From Guillardia theta CCMP2712 (lineage: Eukaryota; Cryptophyceae; Pyrenomonadales; Geminigeraceae): 64,000 bases of DNA. The position numbers and the translations under genes were made by a program. Location: positions 170,264 through 234,263 of the forward strand of contig NW_005434634.1 in assembly GCF_000315625.1 (NCBI RefSeq). The letters are read 5' to 3'. Of the stretch, positions 22,250-32,247 are shown one piece after another; positions within the stretch are counted from its first letter, which is position 1, and each line of letters opens with the position of its first letter. Under the pieces are notes generated by a model. It was not told the DNA's origin. It saw only the letters and a list, made by a program, of their open reading frames with translations, and did not search any database.

Positions 22250-22352
22250 AACATCTGCGGTTCACGTTATTTTGGCCGGACTCACTGAGTCCGAGTCAGG
22301 CCTCAAACCGTTGAACCGTCCGATCTACCGGCGTACTCCGGTGCTGGGCACT
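22250..22352. other. GC-rich GGCCGG / GTCCGA island between genes
   Basis: It contains 'TTTTGGCCGGACTCACTGAG', 'TCCGAGTC' and 'GTCCGATCTACCGGCGTACT'. It sits between the start of the ankyrin gene and the end of the next minus-strand gene. The same words recur in islands at 19,552-19,660, 46,365-46,445, 48,690-48,900 and 57,758-57,830. Confidence 0.45.
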
Positions 22353-22544
22353 GGCTAGCGACGAGACTATCTGTAGTATCGGCGAATTTTTCAATGCTCA
22401 CAAACTTGACAAGATTCATATCTTTCACTCTTCAAGCTACATTTCTATTCGAGGTCTTCAAATCTTCTCTTCCACATCATCTGTTGCTCAATGATATTTC
22501 TGGCAAGACAGTCATTAGGGATCATCATCGTAATTATCACTGAT

Positions 22545-22627
22545 CTTCATCTTCATCATCACCACCATCACTGGCATCATCATCATCATCATCATCGTCA
22601 TCATCATCATCATCATCATCATCATCA
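22545..22627. repeat. CAT/ATC trinucleotide microsatellite
   Basis: An (ATC)n tract lies just beyond the stop of the minus-strand coiled-coil gene. It is the short counterpart of the expanded GAT/GAC region at 31,735-32,105 in the right copy of the inverted duplication. Confidence 0.85.
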
Positions 22628-25600
22628 GTACTTCTGCTGTGCCTTCGATGCCGACAAGATGATATTGAAATCTCTCTCTTCCTTCCTGAACGGCTGAGGA
22701 ATGAAAGGGTTACATGAGATTATCTCTTCTCGCCCCCTCGTCGTACCTCTTGATCCTCGTCTTCCACATACTCCGTCTCATCAGAAGAAGATGATTCCAC
22801 ACCCTAGTTGAAAAGTTCAAAACAAGCATGAGGATGCTCGAGGCGGACAATGGAAATTTGTTGACGGTGCGATAGCAATGTCTATGACACTGATTATGAG
22901 TATGACAAGTCGACTATGCAGATGATGATTATGATGATTATGATGATGATAATGGTGGTGATTATGATAATGATTATGATTATGATTATGATTATGATGA
23001 TGATGATGATAATGATTATGATGATGATGATGATGATGATGATGAGTCACCATCTTCACGTCTTCATGCATGTATTTCTCTGCCATTTCGAGCAGGATTG
23101 CTGCTCGCCGCTGCTGCAGGGCGCTGATTTCCTTTATCCTGTTCTGTGAATAAGGTGAGCAAGGACAAGATACCAGGAAAGGATACAGGATGTTCTTCTT
23201 CATCTCTTGTTTCAACTCCCTCCATCTGCCACGTCATCGCACTCCCTGTGGCCTGTTGGGCCCGTTCTTGCAATTCGTCCTGCTGCACACGGGAGGAATA
23301 CCTCTGCGGGCTTGTCCCCTCCGTAACATATTTCTGTCCACCCTCAGCAGGAGTGAGAGCAGGCCCTGGTCTGCGGAGAGAGGAGCTGCAGTCTCCTGCA
23401 CATGGCGGCGCAAGGGATAGGCGAGGAAGTCGGCGAGGGAGGTTGAGCGATGAGGAGGAGGAATGGATGGAACAGCTCCTGGCAATGATGAGCTCATGAT
23501 AGGTGCCTGAGAGAGAGAGTGCTGGAGGATAAGGATAGGAAAAGGATGATGATGATGATGAGGAGGCAGACGAAAGTTGTCAGGGAGGTTCAAGGAAGAA
23601 GCATCAGGACCTTGTGAGCAGCGTCTGCCTGCGAGATGGTGCGGGCGATCCGCAGTCCAACGTTGCGACTGAGCTCGAAGACCTGACCAGGTGAAGAAGT
23701 CAACAGAATCAAGTGGTAGAGGATGATTAGGAGGATTTGGGCAAGGGCAGAGCAACGGAATAGTTGAAAAATAAGCAGAGGAGGAAGTGAAAACAAGTCC
23801 CTCAAACTCACCCGCTTTGTAGCGCTGTCCAGAGAATGTTTTTGCTCCTCTCTCGAGATGTTCCTTGCAATTTGTGACGCCCGATGTTCGAAATTGAGAA
23901 GAGTGGAAGGGGAGGAGGAGGTAAGAAGAGTCGCTGCAATGATTGTACCATTGGGAGTCACAGCCCGAGGAGGAGGAGGAGGGAAGAGTTTGGAGTCAAC
24001 TTGAGGATTGAGATGAAGGGGAGGAAAAGGATTATAATACAAGCCGGAGGCCCCGTGAGAAACTTGATGAGGAGGATGAGGATCAGGCTGAGCCGGCGAG
24101 GCCAAGGGAAGAGAGTGCCTGAGCTGGAGCTGACAAGCAGGGAAGTCATCGCAATAGAATAGCAGCGCAAGGTTTACCTGCTTTGTGTGCATGGTATCGA
24201 AATCTTGTCCTTCCTCAGGCAAAACAGGGAAATAACTGCCTTCCGGTTCCCATCCTCCTCCATCGCTTCTGGAATCCGTCTCACGCTTCCTTGATTCGCT
24301 AATCAGATCCTCTGCTCTGTTGTGGCCTAGAAGACGAGCGATAGAAGAGCGATCGCGGATTATCTCTCCGTCAGAGGACACTATCTGTACATTGGTTTGA
24401 ACGGGCGAAGGTGGTCTTGGTTCCCCCCTGTAGGGTATTCTCCCCTTCTCCTGATCTTCTTCCTCCTCCTCACGTTGCCACATGTTTGACTGATGCTCCT
24501 TCACACTTCTACCACTTTCTTCTCCTCCCTCCTCCTCCTCCTCCTCCTCCTCTCCACCATCAATCTCCGACAACACGATACTTTGCACAGCCGAGCTCAT
24601 CTCACTGCCAGCCAAGAAACGATCCACGGCCCCCTCCTCACTTCGGTCTTGGTAGTACAGCCGCATGTTCTTGCCGTACATGATGCTGAAGTTGTCGTTT
24701 GCCACTTGCCTCACAAATTCGCTTCTTGACTTCGCTGCCTCCGTCTCGCCCTCGTTGACACCTGACCTCCCCGCCACTAGCGATATGTTTCCTGGTAAGG
24801 ATGTTGACAGCAGTTGCCCACCTTCAGCTAGCCGATCATTTCCCATTGTTTGCATATCTGACGGCAGAAGGGATGCGTGTTGATCGATATTTGACCAATG
24901 ATCTCGTAAAATCTCCTCTTGGCCTTTTTCCTCTGGCATGCTTTCACCGTGCGTTGTCCCGCCAACCCAAAATTGAGAAGCTGATTGCGAATCGACATTC
25001 CAATCTCTTTGCCTAGCTACATCTTCTCCACTGCGGTCTTGTATTACCCTCATGGGCATTGAGCCAACTTGAACAGCATGCGCAAACTGTGTCGAACCTG
25101 CCCAGGCAGCTTGTGACTTTGTTCTATCACCATCTGCCTTGCGACTGTCCATCCATCCAGCTTCCTCCTTCTGCATCAGCATGGAAATGCATCAGCGAGG
25201 TTAAAGATCCACCACAAGAAAGTTCATCACCGTCTCGATGTCCGACATGTGCGATTCAATCAGGCTCTTAATCCTGTTCGACTGCTCCTGTAGCGTCTCC
25301 GACGTCCCTCCTACAATGCCTGCTCATCAACTGCAACACGAAGAGCCCTCACCTTCGCCTTGTTGGACACCGTCCATGTCCATCCTCAGCTGCAGCAGTG
25401 TGCGCGTTGCTTGCGTGCTTGTTCGTAGGGCAACCATCTCCCGCTGCAATGAATTCAAACGTTCAAGGATAGCGCTGCCGCTCTTCCTCGGCATCAGCTT
25501 CTGCGACACATGCTCTTGATGGACTTCCTCTCTCCTGCACATTAGTCCATGCTCGCTGCCTCTCCAGAGGGACGGCGCCCCCTGCTCCTCCCGCGGCGGC

Positions 25601-25863
25601 CCTTGTTCCTGAGCCTCAGCAACAGCCGGTTCCTTGGCTGTTGTTGCAGCCGACTTCAAGGAGTTCTGCACGAGCTCAACTCTCCTCCTGATCTCCCTCA
25701 TCCTCAAGATCTTGTCTGATACAACCATCGTCTCGTCCCACATCGCCGCCATGTTCTCCCCGCCTCCCTTCGATGCTGCCGCCATGTTACTTTCGACGGG
25801 TTCGTTTCCAACTTGACCGTCAACTGCTTCCGGAGCTGTCATCCCGAATCTCTGGTCTACCAT
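22625..25863 (-). CDS. Large coiled-coil/acidic protein of unknown function
   Basis: The start is ATG 25863 ('MVDQRFGMTAPEAVDGQVG'). Exons then give helical segments 'ILRMREIRRRVELVQNSL', 'ILERLNSLQREMVALR', and 'GTSETLQEQSNRIKSLIES'. A long middle exon (about 25,182-24,180) has an acidic run and ends 'GQDFDTMHTKQ'. Later exons read 'FEHRASQIARNISREEQK' (about 23,890), 'QVFELSRNVGLRIARTIS' (about 23,680), 'RIKEISALQQRRAAILLE' (about 23,130), 'GVESSSSDETEYVEDE' (about 22,790) and 'FNIILSASKAQQKY' with TGA at 22625-22627. Spacers are low-complexity introns. Repeated short coiled coils suggest a scaffold, but no family was recognised. The last dozen codons overlap the edge of the inverted duplication, so this 'AQQKY' end is shared with the dsRBD/NYN gene at 31,713. 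Confidence 0.55.
22915..23046. repeat. GAT/TTATGAT microsatellite in an intron
   Basis: Imperfect (GATGAT) and (TATGAT) repeats lie between the 'MAEKYMHEDVKM' and 'GVESSSSDETEY' exons of the coiled-coil gene. The apparent poly-His and poly-Met frames here are artefacts. Confidence 0.85.
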
Positions 25864-25869
25864 CTTTTT

Positions 25870-26357
25870 GGTTTCATCTTATACCCCTCGTACCCACCCA
25901 CCTGATATGTCCCACCTCACCTAAAATCATGAAATCGAATCTGAACATTGACCCGTACTTTGATGACCCACCCAGATACTTATCAGAATTTTCAATTATA
26001 GAATGTGATGCTGATACCCCTCAAATAGTGAGTACCCCCTATTCAATAATTGCTCAGTTTCATTACTACCCCCTTCAAAATCACCCCACCCATACTTTTA
26101 GGCTTCAAGTCTTGTCCCCCACTGGTCGATCAAAAATGCTTGCTCACAGTAGCGAGAAAATGGTGCAGAGAGTTTGCTAGAGGAGGGGAGAGGAGCGAGA
26201 AGGAGGGGCAGTGGAGACAAGCAAAGATACGAGAAGAAGAAAGAGGAGAGAGGATAGAAGACGCGAGCCGAGTCTAGAGGAGAGGTGGACACAAAGTTGA
26301 ATCTCATGGATGGATTATCCCAGGAACACATGGCAATCCCATAGCAGTAAGCGAACG
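25870..26357. other. Divergent intergenic region with CCACC/TACCCC words
   Basis: It separates the divergent starts of the coiled-coil gene (25863, -) and the NT-C2/DIL gene (26358, +). The first 230 bases carry repeated 'ACCCACCC', 'TACCCC' and 'ACCCCCT' words like those of the G-rich islands. The remainder is purine-rich ('GAGAGGAGCGAGAAGG'). It presumably holds both promoters, but no defined element was recognised. Confidence 0.4.
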
Positions 26358-29300
26358 ATGGGCTTTTTCCACATAGGAAAACAGCCACGAAGGTTTGCCT
26401 ACGAACTGAGTAAGATCGAGGTGAATCTCGAGCTGAGGCATTCGAAACAATCTTTACCTTGTTATATCTAGGCAGTACACTCGTCGTTCGAAGGGAAACT
26501 CCTCTGCCTTCGTTGGAGTCGGTATCTTATGCTGATAGACATTGAGACCTGAGCCTAATACCTGCCTGTCAAGCGGTCGCAAGACAGGAGCAACGAGGAA
26601 TGTTGTGGCAGACTTTGATGGTGTCGAATTCCGTAGCTCCGAACAGGGATCGATTTGAACGCATGAACAGGTCGTGCCAAGTGGCAAGAGGGAGCCCTCA
26701 AGCTCTCTGCCACGCTCTACAGGTGATCTTGACTGTCGAGCGTCTGTGCCATGATGAGCAAGTGCAGCTCGGAGATCGGCCGATCGTTCGATGCCAAGGA
26801 CATCAAGTTGACGTGGGTTGAGGCTGAGAGGGGGAAGGGATCGATGAACGGTTGCGACAGGGTTGAAGAAGTCGTGAAAGCTGGTGCCTATAAGATATTA
26901 GGGAGTATCAAGGTATCATCCTGTTTCTCTTCCTGTCTGCGATCGTTTGCTGAATTCAAACCTGCTCCCTCCTGAAGTTCGACTTGGCATTGGAGAGTGG
27001 GAAGAGTCTAGAGTCAAAGACTTCAGTTCACGACCTTGTCTTCGAAGGTGGAACAGCATACGGAGGTAGAGAAATTGGAAAAGTGAGTCGAGTGAGGATG
27101 ACACGACACCGCACAGGACGTTTGAGGTTTACCCTGCGATCGTGTTTGGAAAGTGAAGACACTTCGCAAGAGTTTCCTGCGACATCAGATCAGGTTGGAG
27201 GCAGACTTTGGCAACCTTGCTTTGTCCTGATGGACTGCAGAATGAATCGACAGTGGATCGAGGAAAGGAGGCGAAGAAGGTTGAAGATCTGAAGAGCTTG
27301 GAAACGTCGCAGAGCAATCATGCGAGCGGACGGGGGCGAGATAGGAAAAAGGATCCAGAAGATGGAAAGAATGGGGTCAAAGGAGGAGGAGGAGGAGGAG
27401 GAGGAGGAGGAGGAGGAGGAGGAGGAGGAGGAGGAGGAGGAGGAGGAGGAGGAGGAGGAGGAGGAGGAGGAGGAGGAGGAGGAGGAGAGGAGGAGGAGGA
27501 GGAGGAGGAGGAGGAGGAGGAGAGAGAGACGGAAGGGAGGNNNNNNNNNNNNNNNNNNNNNNNNNNNNNNNNNNNNNNNNNNNNNNNNNNNNNNNNNNNN
27601 NNNNNNNNNNNNNNNNNNNNNNNNNNNNNNNNNNNNNNNNAGAGAGGAGGAGGAGGGGAGAGTGAAGCAAAGGGGGAAAGGGGAGGAGGAAGGGAAAGTT
27701 CGGAGACTGCGCAGCAGAATGGGAGGAAGGGAACGCCGCGCAAAGAGGAAGGGAATGTTATACAACCGACGGACGTGAGCGGCAAAGACCTTGCAGTTGC
27801 TCGCAAGGTTGCAAAGAAGGAGAGCTCGGGGCCGAAGAAGAATCTGACGAAGGAGGAAGAGAAGAGGTGAGGAGGAGTTCATGCGGCTTGTTGTGGAGAT
27901 GACAGGACGAACGCAGCAAGGACGAGGAAAAGAACTCCTCTCAGTCAGATTTCAAGGATGAGGAAAAGAAGCTGTCTCCGGTCAAGGGAGTGGAGGCCAA
28001 GAAAGCAAAGCTTGCTCCTCCTGCGACGAAAACTTCGGGACAGCCAAGGAAAGAGTCAGTTTGTGTCATCCCTGCAAGCTCCTGCTCCTCACAATCGATT
28101 GAACAGGAAACGGGAGAGCTCCATGGACTCGTCCAATTCCGACGAGACGAGGACGAGGAAGCTAGTTCATCGCATCTCAGATCGGGTCGAGAGCGGGACG
28201 AGGTGATTTGTTGGATCTGCGCCCGTGAATATGATCTGTGATGTTCCACTTGTAGCAGTAGGGAGAGAGAGAGGGAGGAGGAGGACGTTGATTGGAAGGG
28301 GGTCAAGAGCAAGGAGAACGTGAAGCATCGGATGGAGAAGGTTGCCGCTGTTGAGCTTCTCAAGGGTCGTCTTTTAGATTGACGCTAAGGCATCATGCTG
28401 ATTCTGGCTTTTTGCAGCTATCGCCGTCATCAAACAACATGAACAGGTTCTGGCAGATCTCTCCTTGAAAGTGGAGTTCACTGAGATTGAGGTACAAGCT
28501 CTCCTCATCTTTTCATGAAGTCTCCTCTCCTCTCCTTTCTTCTTTTCTTTGCACATCCTTGTCTGTTTAAATCTTCATCTCATGTGACATGAGCTTTGAC
28601 AGTCCGATCTATTCACTCTACTTGAAAGCTGCATCTACTGCATCTCTCCCTACAAAACCTGCATTGCTGGGCCGTCGGAAAATGGTGGCAGCAATGTCCG
28701 CACTGAGCCGTCAGTGGTCAACCAGTATGACGTCTGCTACTCCGCCTGGATCATCACCCGCTCGATGCTGCACTGGAACCTCTACAACGTGCCTGAACAA
28801 GAATCTGCGGCACTTCCTGCCGCCTCCTCGTCCTTTGTCTCCTTGTTCTTCGACAAGATGAGCCGCGCATGGCAGTCCATGGCTGCCAGTTGCGACCCTC
28901 AGAGCATGTGCTGCTTCGCCATCCTCTCGAACATTTCCTCCTTGTTGATCGCACGTAGTTTCCTGTTACGATCTTCCTCGTCCTGACTCCTTGCAGTGAG
29001 GAGCAAAACTCTCCCTGGCAAAGGGAAGGAGGCAGGAAGAAGCAAGCGGGAGATTTCAGCTGCGGACCAGCTCAGGACGGAGGTGGAGTCGTTCATCAAG
29101 AGCCTCTCCAAGACCCTCGAGTCTCTGTATGCTCGTGCCATCGAAGCAGAGTGAGAGGGAGCCAGTCTCCGTAGTTCTCCTCATCCTCCGCAGGTTCAAG
29201 GACATGAAGCTTGCTGCTCTCAACCTGGTGCAACTCTGTGTCGGTGGAGAGGCTGCCTCAGGTGCCAACCCCCTCCTGCTCGTCTCCAGCTGACAAGCAG

Positions 29301-30189
29301 TCGCAGGTGTGGCCCTGGTGGAGTCTTACTTTCGTAGGCTCGCGGAGAGGTTCGAGGACGCTGGTCTCCTACCTTGGTTCCGCCGGGGTATAGCCAAGGC
29401 TGTCATGGTGAGCGAGGTGGGAAGCGGCTGGGTGCAACTTTTGATTCTTTTTTCCAAGGCTTATCTTGATGGGGAGCTGCTAGACGTCCTGCTGACTGAG
29501 TCTTCCTACTGCACCTTCGATGGAGCTCTCGCGCTCAAGAGCGGAGTGACGAGGGTGGAGCGGGTCGTGCTCAAAGCTGCCAACAAGTTCGGGTGGGACG
29601 AGCAGCTGTCCAACTCGACGCTGGCAGTTGGCAGCAGGAGTAGCATGCAGGTTGATGTGGGCCCCGAGACGCTGAGCCTGCCTCTGACGCGGCAAGCCAC
29701 CGACGTCCTCATGATGGAGAAGTACATGCTGGTGAGGGAGCGGATCACGACTCGGAGGTCAAGACCGCCTGACCTGCTGCTGGCAGGTGGGACCCGAGGC
29801 CACAGACTGGAGGCAGCAAATCTGTCCTAACCTCTCCACAAGGCGCATCTTCACGCTCGTTGCTTCTTTCTCCCCCGATCCTTCGGCTCCGAACCCTGTG
29901 CCTAAAGAAGTACTGTCTTCGCTCAAAGCGGAGGCTTCTTCAGAGTCTAGTGGCCCCCTCCACGGTGAGCTGCTTCCTCTAGCAGCCCAGCGCTCTGCTG
30001 ACTCTTGCTGCAGGAAAGGATGACCTCTCTCATCGAGCGAGCCTTGAGTATGCTCCTTTCCCCAGAGTGAACGAGCGAGAGCTGGTGCTCCACCGCCTCG
30101 CGCTTCCTCTCCCTGCTGTTTGTATTCCCGAAGGGATGCGAAGCAAGAGATCCTTCTCTTTCCTGAAGTCCGACGAAGGTGTATCATGA
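26358..30189 (+). CDS. NT-C2 domain plus DIL (dilute) domain protein without a myosin motor
   Basis: ATG 26358 opens 'MGFFHIGKQPRRFAYELSKI'. In-phase exons then give an NT-type C2 domain: 'SSFEGKLLCLRWSRGRKTG', 'VVADFDGVEFRSSE', 'AKWQEGALKLSATLYR', 'FDAKDIKLTWVEAERGKG' and 'KILGSIK' joined to 'FDLALESGKSLE'. A Lys-rich, partly repetitive linker (27,200-28,370) includes the GGA microsatellite and assembly gap. The C-terminal half matches DIL (myosin-V globular tail-like) domains: 'YSAWIITRSMLHWNLY' (about 28,740), 'LFFDKMSRAWQSM', 'FKDMKLAALNLVQLC', 'LLTESSYCTFDGALALKSGV' (about 29,490), 'LTRQATDVLMMEKYML' and 'CPNLSTRRIFTLVASF' (about 29,830). The stop is TGA at 30187-30189. NT-C2 domains bind membranes and DIL domains bind cargo or small GTPases, so an organelle-positioning adaptor is a reasonable inference. 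Exon borders in the linker are unresolved because of the gap. Confidence 0.65.
27379..27540. repeat. (GGA)n microsatellite
   Basis: At least 35 nearly perfect GGA units run directly into the assembly gap and resume as AGAGAGGAGG after it. All six frames are open through it and yield meaningless Gly, Glu, Ser or Pro runs. Confidence 0.95.
27541..27640. other. Assembly gap (100 N)
   Basis: Exactly 100 unknown bases, probably a placeholder of conventional size, inside a GGA microsatellite. The true length is not known. Confidence 0.99.
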
Positions 30190-30552
30190 TGTATATATGT
30201 GTAGCAATAAAGACAACACATAGCAACCCTACTATCTATTTGCCCGTTGCTCCCATCCTGCAAATATTTTGCGATCAACGAAACATCATGAAAGTAGTGA
30301 TTTAGGATACTGCAGCACGCTGAAGGTTTCTTGATATCCTGAAAAGCATCTCGCGGCATCAGTAACGATGTTTCATCACATACAGCTCATGAGTCCGGGC
30401 ATCAAGGAAGAAGTACATGTCCATGGACTGACATCCTTGTGTGAAACATCAAGATACATGCTCATGGGTCTTCACTTAAATGCCATATTGTGCGATGCAA
30501 CAAGCATGGAAACAATGCTTTATTATCCTTAAGTTCTGCATTCAGTACAAAT
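30190..30552. other. Intergenic stretch downstream of the DIL gene
   Basis: Probable 3' UTR ('GCAATAAAGAC' near 30,204 resembles a polyadenylation signal), then AT-rich sequence up to the tRNA. No gene was seen. Confidence 0.5.
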
Positions 30553-30625
30553 GCCTCCATAGCACAGTTGGCAGTGCGTTCGCTTCGTAAGCGAAAGGTC
30601 CTGAGTTCGAGCCTCAGTGGGGGCA
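30553..30625 (+). tRNA. tRNA-Thr (anticodon CGT)
   Basis: A complete cloverleaf of 73 bases. The acceptor stem pairs GCCTCCA with TGGGGGC (one G-U pair), followed by discriminator A. The D arm is GCAC...GTGC with AGTTGGCA in the loop. The anticodon stem TTCGC/GCGAA has loop TTCGTAA, giving anticodon CGT (reads ACG, Thr). A five-base variable loop follows, and the T arm is CTGAG-TTCGAGC-CTCAG. No intron is present. A short T run follows within ten bases (TCTCTTTTG), consistent with RNA polymerase III termination. Confidence 0.93.
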
Positions 30626-30815
30626 TCTCTTTTGCGGCTGATGACTTCAAGTTTTGCAAGCTTCCGGGCCCGCGCCGCTGCCGAGGAACCTACCGAGGCA
30701 CTGTGGCCCTGCCGAGGAAACTACCGAGGAATCATCAGACCATCACCTCGCTCATCCTGCAACCCGTCGCCTCCTCCACCTCCATCCCCTACTTTTTCTT
30801 TTTCTGTAGATCACC

Positions 30816-32115
30816 ATGGATCCCAACAAGTTGAATTCTCTGGTGCAGAAGCTTGTTGCAAACGGAATGCGTCCTTTGCAGAAACAGATATCAGAGCTGC
30901 AGAAGGTGGTATCCTCCTTGAGCCTTCGACAAGCCCTTGAAGGCCAAACCTCTTCTATCCCATCTGGGGAGGAGCGAGGAGATCCTAAAGGAAACCTCAT
31001 TAATCTCTGTGCCACGCTGTCTCCGAGGCTTAAGCCCATATTCCATACGACTCAGGCCGGGCCTCTGCATAAGCCTCAGTTTTCCTGCACCGTGATCATA
31101 GGACAACATACCTTTTATGGGCCTCAGCAGCCTAAGAAGAAATTGGCAGAGAGTGAAGCAAGCAAGATGGCGAAAGAGATACTGTTGAAAGCTGACAGAA
31201 CCATCTTGGAAATCGCGGATTCTCAAGCTGAGACTTGTCCTGTCACCAGTAGTCGACCTAGAAAATAACCGTGAGAGACAAAACTTCATCAATCGATGTT
31301 CGAAGCTGCAGGTGCTGGTAGACGCAGACAACAGTGCTAATGTCCTTCCGCACTTTAGCAACTGGCTCGAGAGCAAGCCTACTGAGCTGGGTGGCAGAAT
31401 CTCCATCGACGTGTTCTGCAATAGTTTCTCTGGGCTCAAACCTTCGGCGGAAGGTATCACTTATCATTTCTCTTCTGGAATGCGAGAAGCTGCTGATCAC
31501 GAGATCTCGTTTTTCGCCGGGAAGTACATGAATCAGTGGAAGCACTCCAAGGTGGTAGTGCTTGTAATCTCCAAGGACTTAGCTATCAAGAACACGGTCA
31601 TGATGTTGAAAAGAGAACAGATACACTCTCTCTTGAAGTCACCATGTCAGATTTCATCTCAGTATGGAGTTGAGTCCATTTTCCAAAGTTTGTGTGATAC
31701 ATTGGCATCACAGGCACAGCAGAAGTACAAGAATGATTACTACGACCATGATGATGATTACTACAACGACGATGACGACGACGATGATGATGTTTACCAC
31801 GACGATGATGATGTTTACCACGACGATGATGATGTTTACCACGACGATGATGATGTTTACCACGACGATGATGATGTTTACCACGACGATGATGATGTTT
31901 ACCACGACGACTACGACGACAGTCGTCGTGGCTGCGACGATGATGATTACGACGACGACGACGACGACGACGACGATTGGGACGAGGACTACGACGACAG
32001 TCGTCGTGGCTGCGACGATGATGATTACGACGACGACGACGACGACGACGACGATTGGGACGAGGACTACGACGACAGTCGTCGCGACGATGATGGTGAA
32101 CCTAAAGATCAATGA
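30816..32115 (+). CDS. dsRNA-binding domain plus NYN/PIN-like nuclease domain protein with repetitive acidic tail
   Basis: ATG 30816 opens a short coiled coil ('LQKQISELQKVVSSLSL'). A dsRBD-like domain follows: 'PLHKPQFSCTVIIGQHTFYG', then 'KKKLAESEASKMAKEILL' (about 31,050-31,190), matching the alpha-beta-beta-beta-alpha pattern. After an intron (about 31,246-31,310, donor CCT|GTCACC) the protein continues as a NYN/PIN-like fold: 'VLVDADNSANVLPHFSNWLE', 'ISIDVFCNSFSG', 'ADHEISFFAGKYM' and 'VVVLVISKD'. Its acidic residues are at the expected strand ends. The tail (about 31,730-32,115) is six seven-residue units DDDDVYH and then two to three 26-residue units containing 'YDDSRRGCDDDD', ending 'DDDGEPKDQ'. 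NYN domains cleave RNA, so an RNA-processing or RNA-silencing role is plausible. The tail lies in the inverted duplication and looks recently expanded. Confidence 0.65.
31783..31912 (+). repeat. 21-bp tandem repeat coding for DDDDVYH units
   Basis: The unit GACGATGATGATGTTTACCAC is repeated about six times with almost no variation, in frame with the dsRBD/NYN protein. It is followed by a longer (about 78 bp) tandem unit at 31,912-32,090. Confidence 0.9.
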
Positions 32116-32247
32116 TAATGACGATGATGATCCCCAGTGACTTTTAAGGAAAATCGTCGTTGTAGATTGAAAGATGTGAATCTAGTCTTGTCAAGTTTGT
32201 GAGCATTGAAAACTTCGCCGATACTACAGATAGTCATGTCGCTAGCC

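Larger units (their letters stand above)
20953..22643 (-). repeat. Inverted duplication, left copy
   Basis: Read on the minus strand this interval matches the plus strand of 31,713-35,152. Block I (about 20,953-22,180) matches 34,213-35,152 and contains the collagen 3' end and the ankyrin gene. Block II (about 22,353-22,643) matches about 31,713-32,247. The left copy retains about 290 bases (roughly 21,113-21,402) missing in the right copy. It has 172 bases (22,181-22,352) where the right copy has almost 2 kb of transposon sequence. Confidence 0.85.

Noticed and set aside
22491-23215. Poly-His and poly-Met frames
   Set aside because: They arise from ATC and GAT repeats. The true exons in this area are short and on the minus strand.
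27190-27882. Open frames of 97-230 codons in all frames around the N gap
   Set aside because: They are translations of the GGA microsatellite and N run (poly-Gly, Glu, Ser, Pro, Leu). Only the flanking Lys-rich part is kept, as a linker of the NT-C2/DIL gene.
31783-32105. Regular 21-bp repeats considered as a CRISPR-like array
   Set aside because: No spacers: the units are directly tandem and in frame as DDDDVYH within a protein tail.
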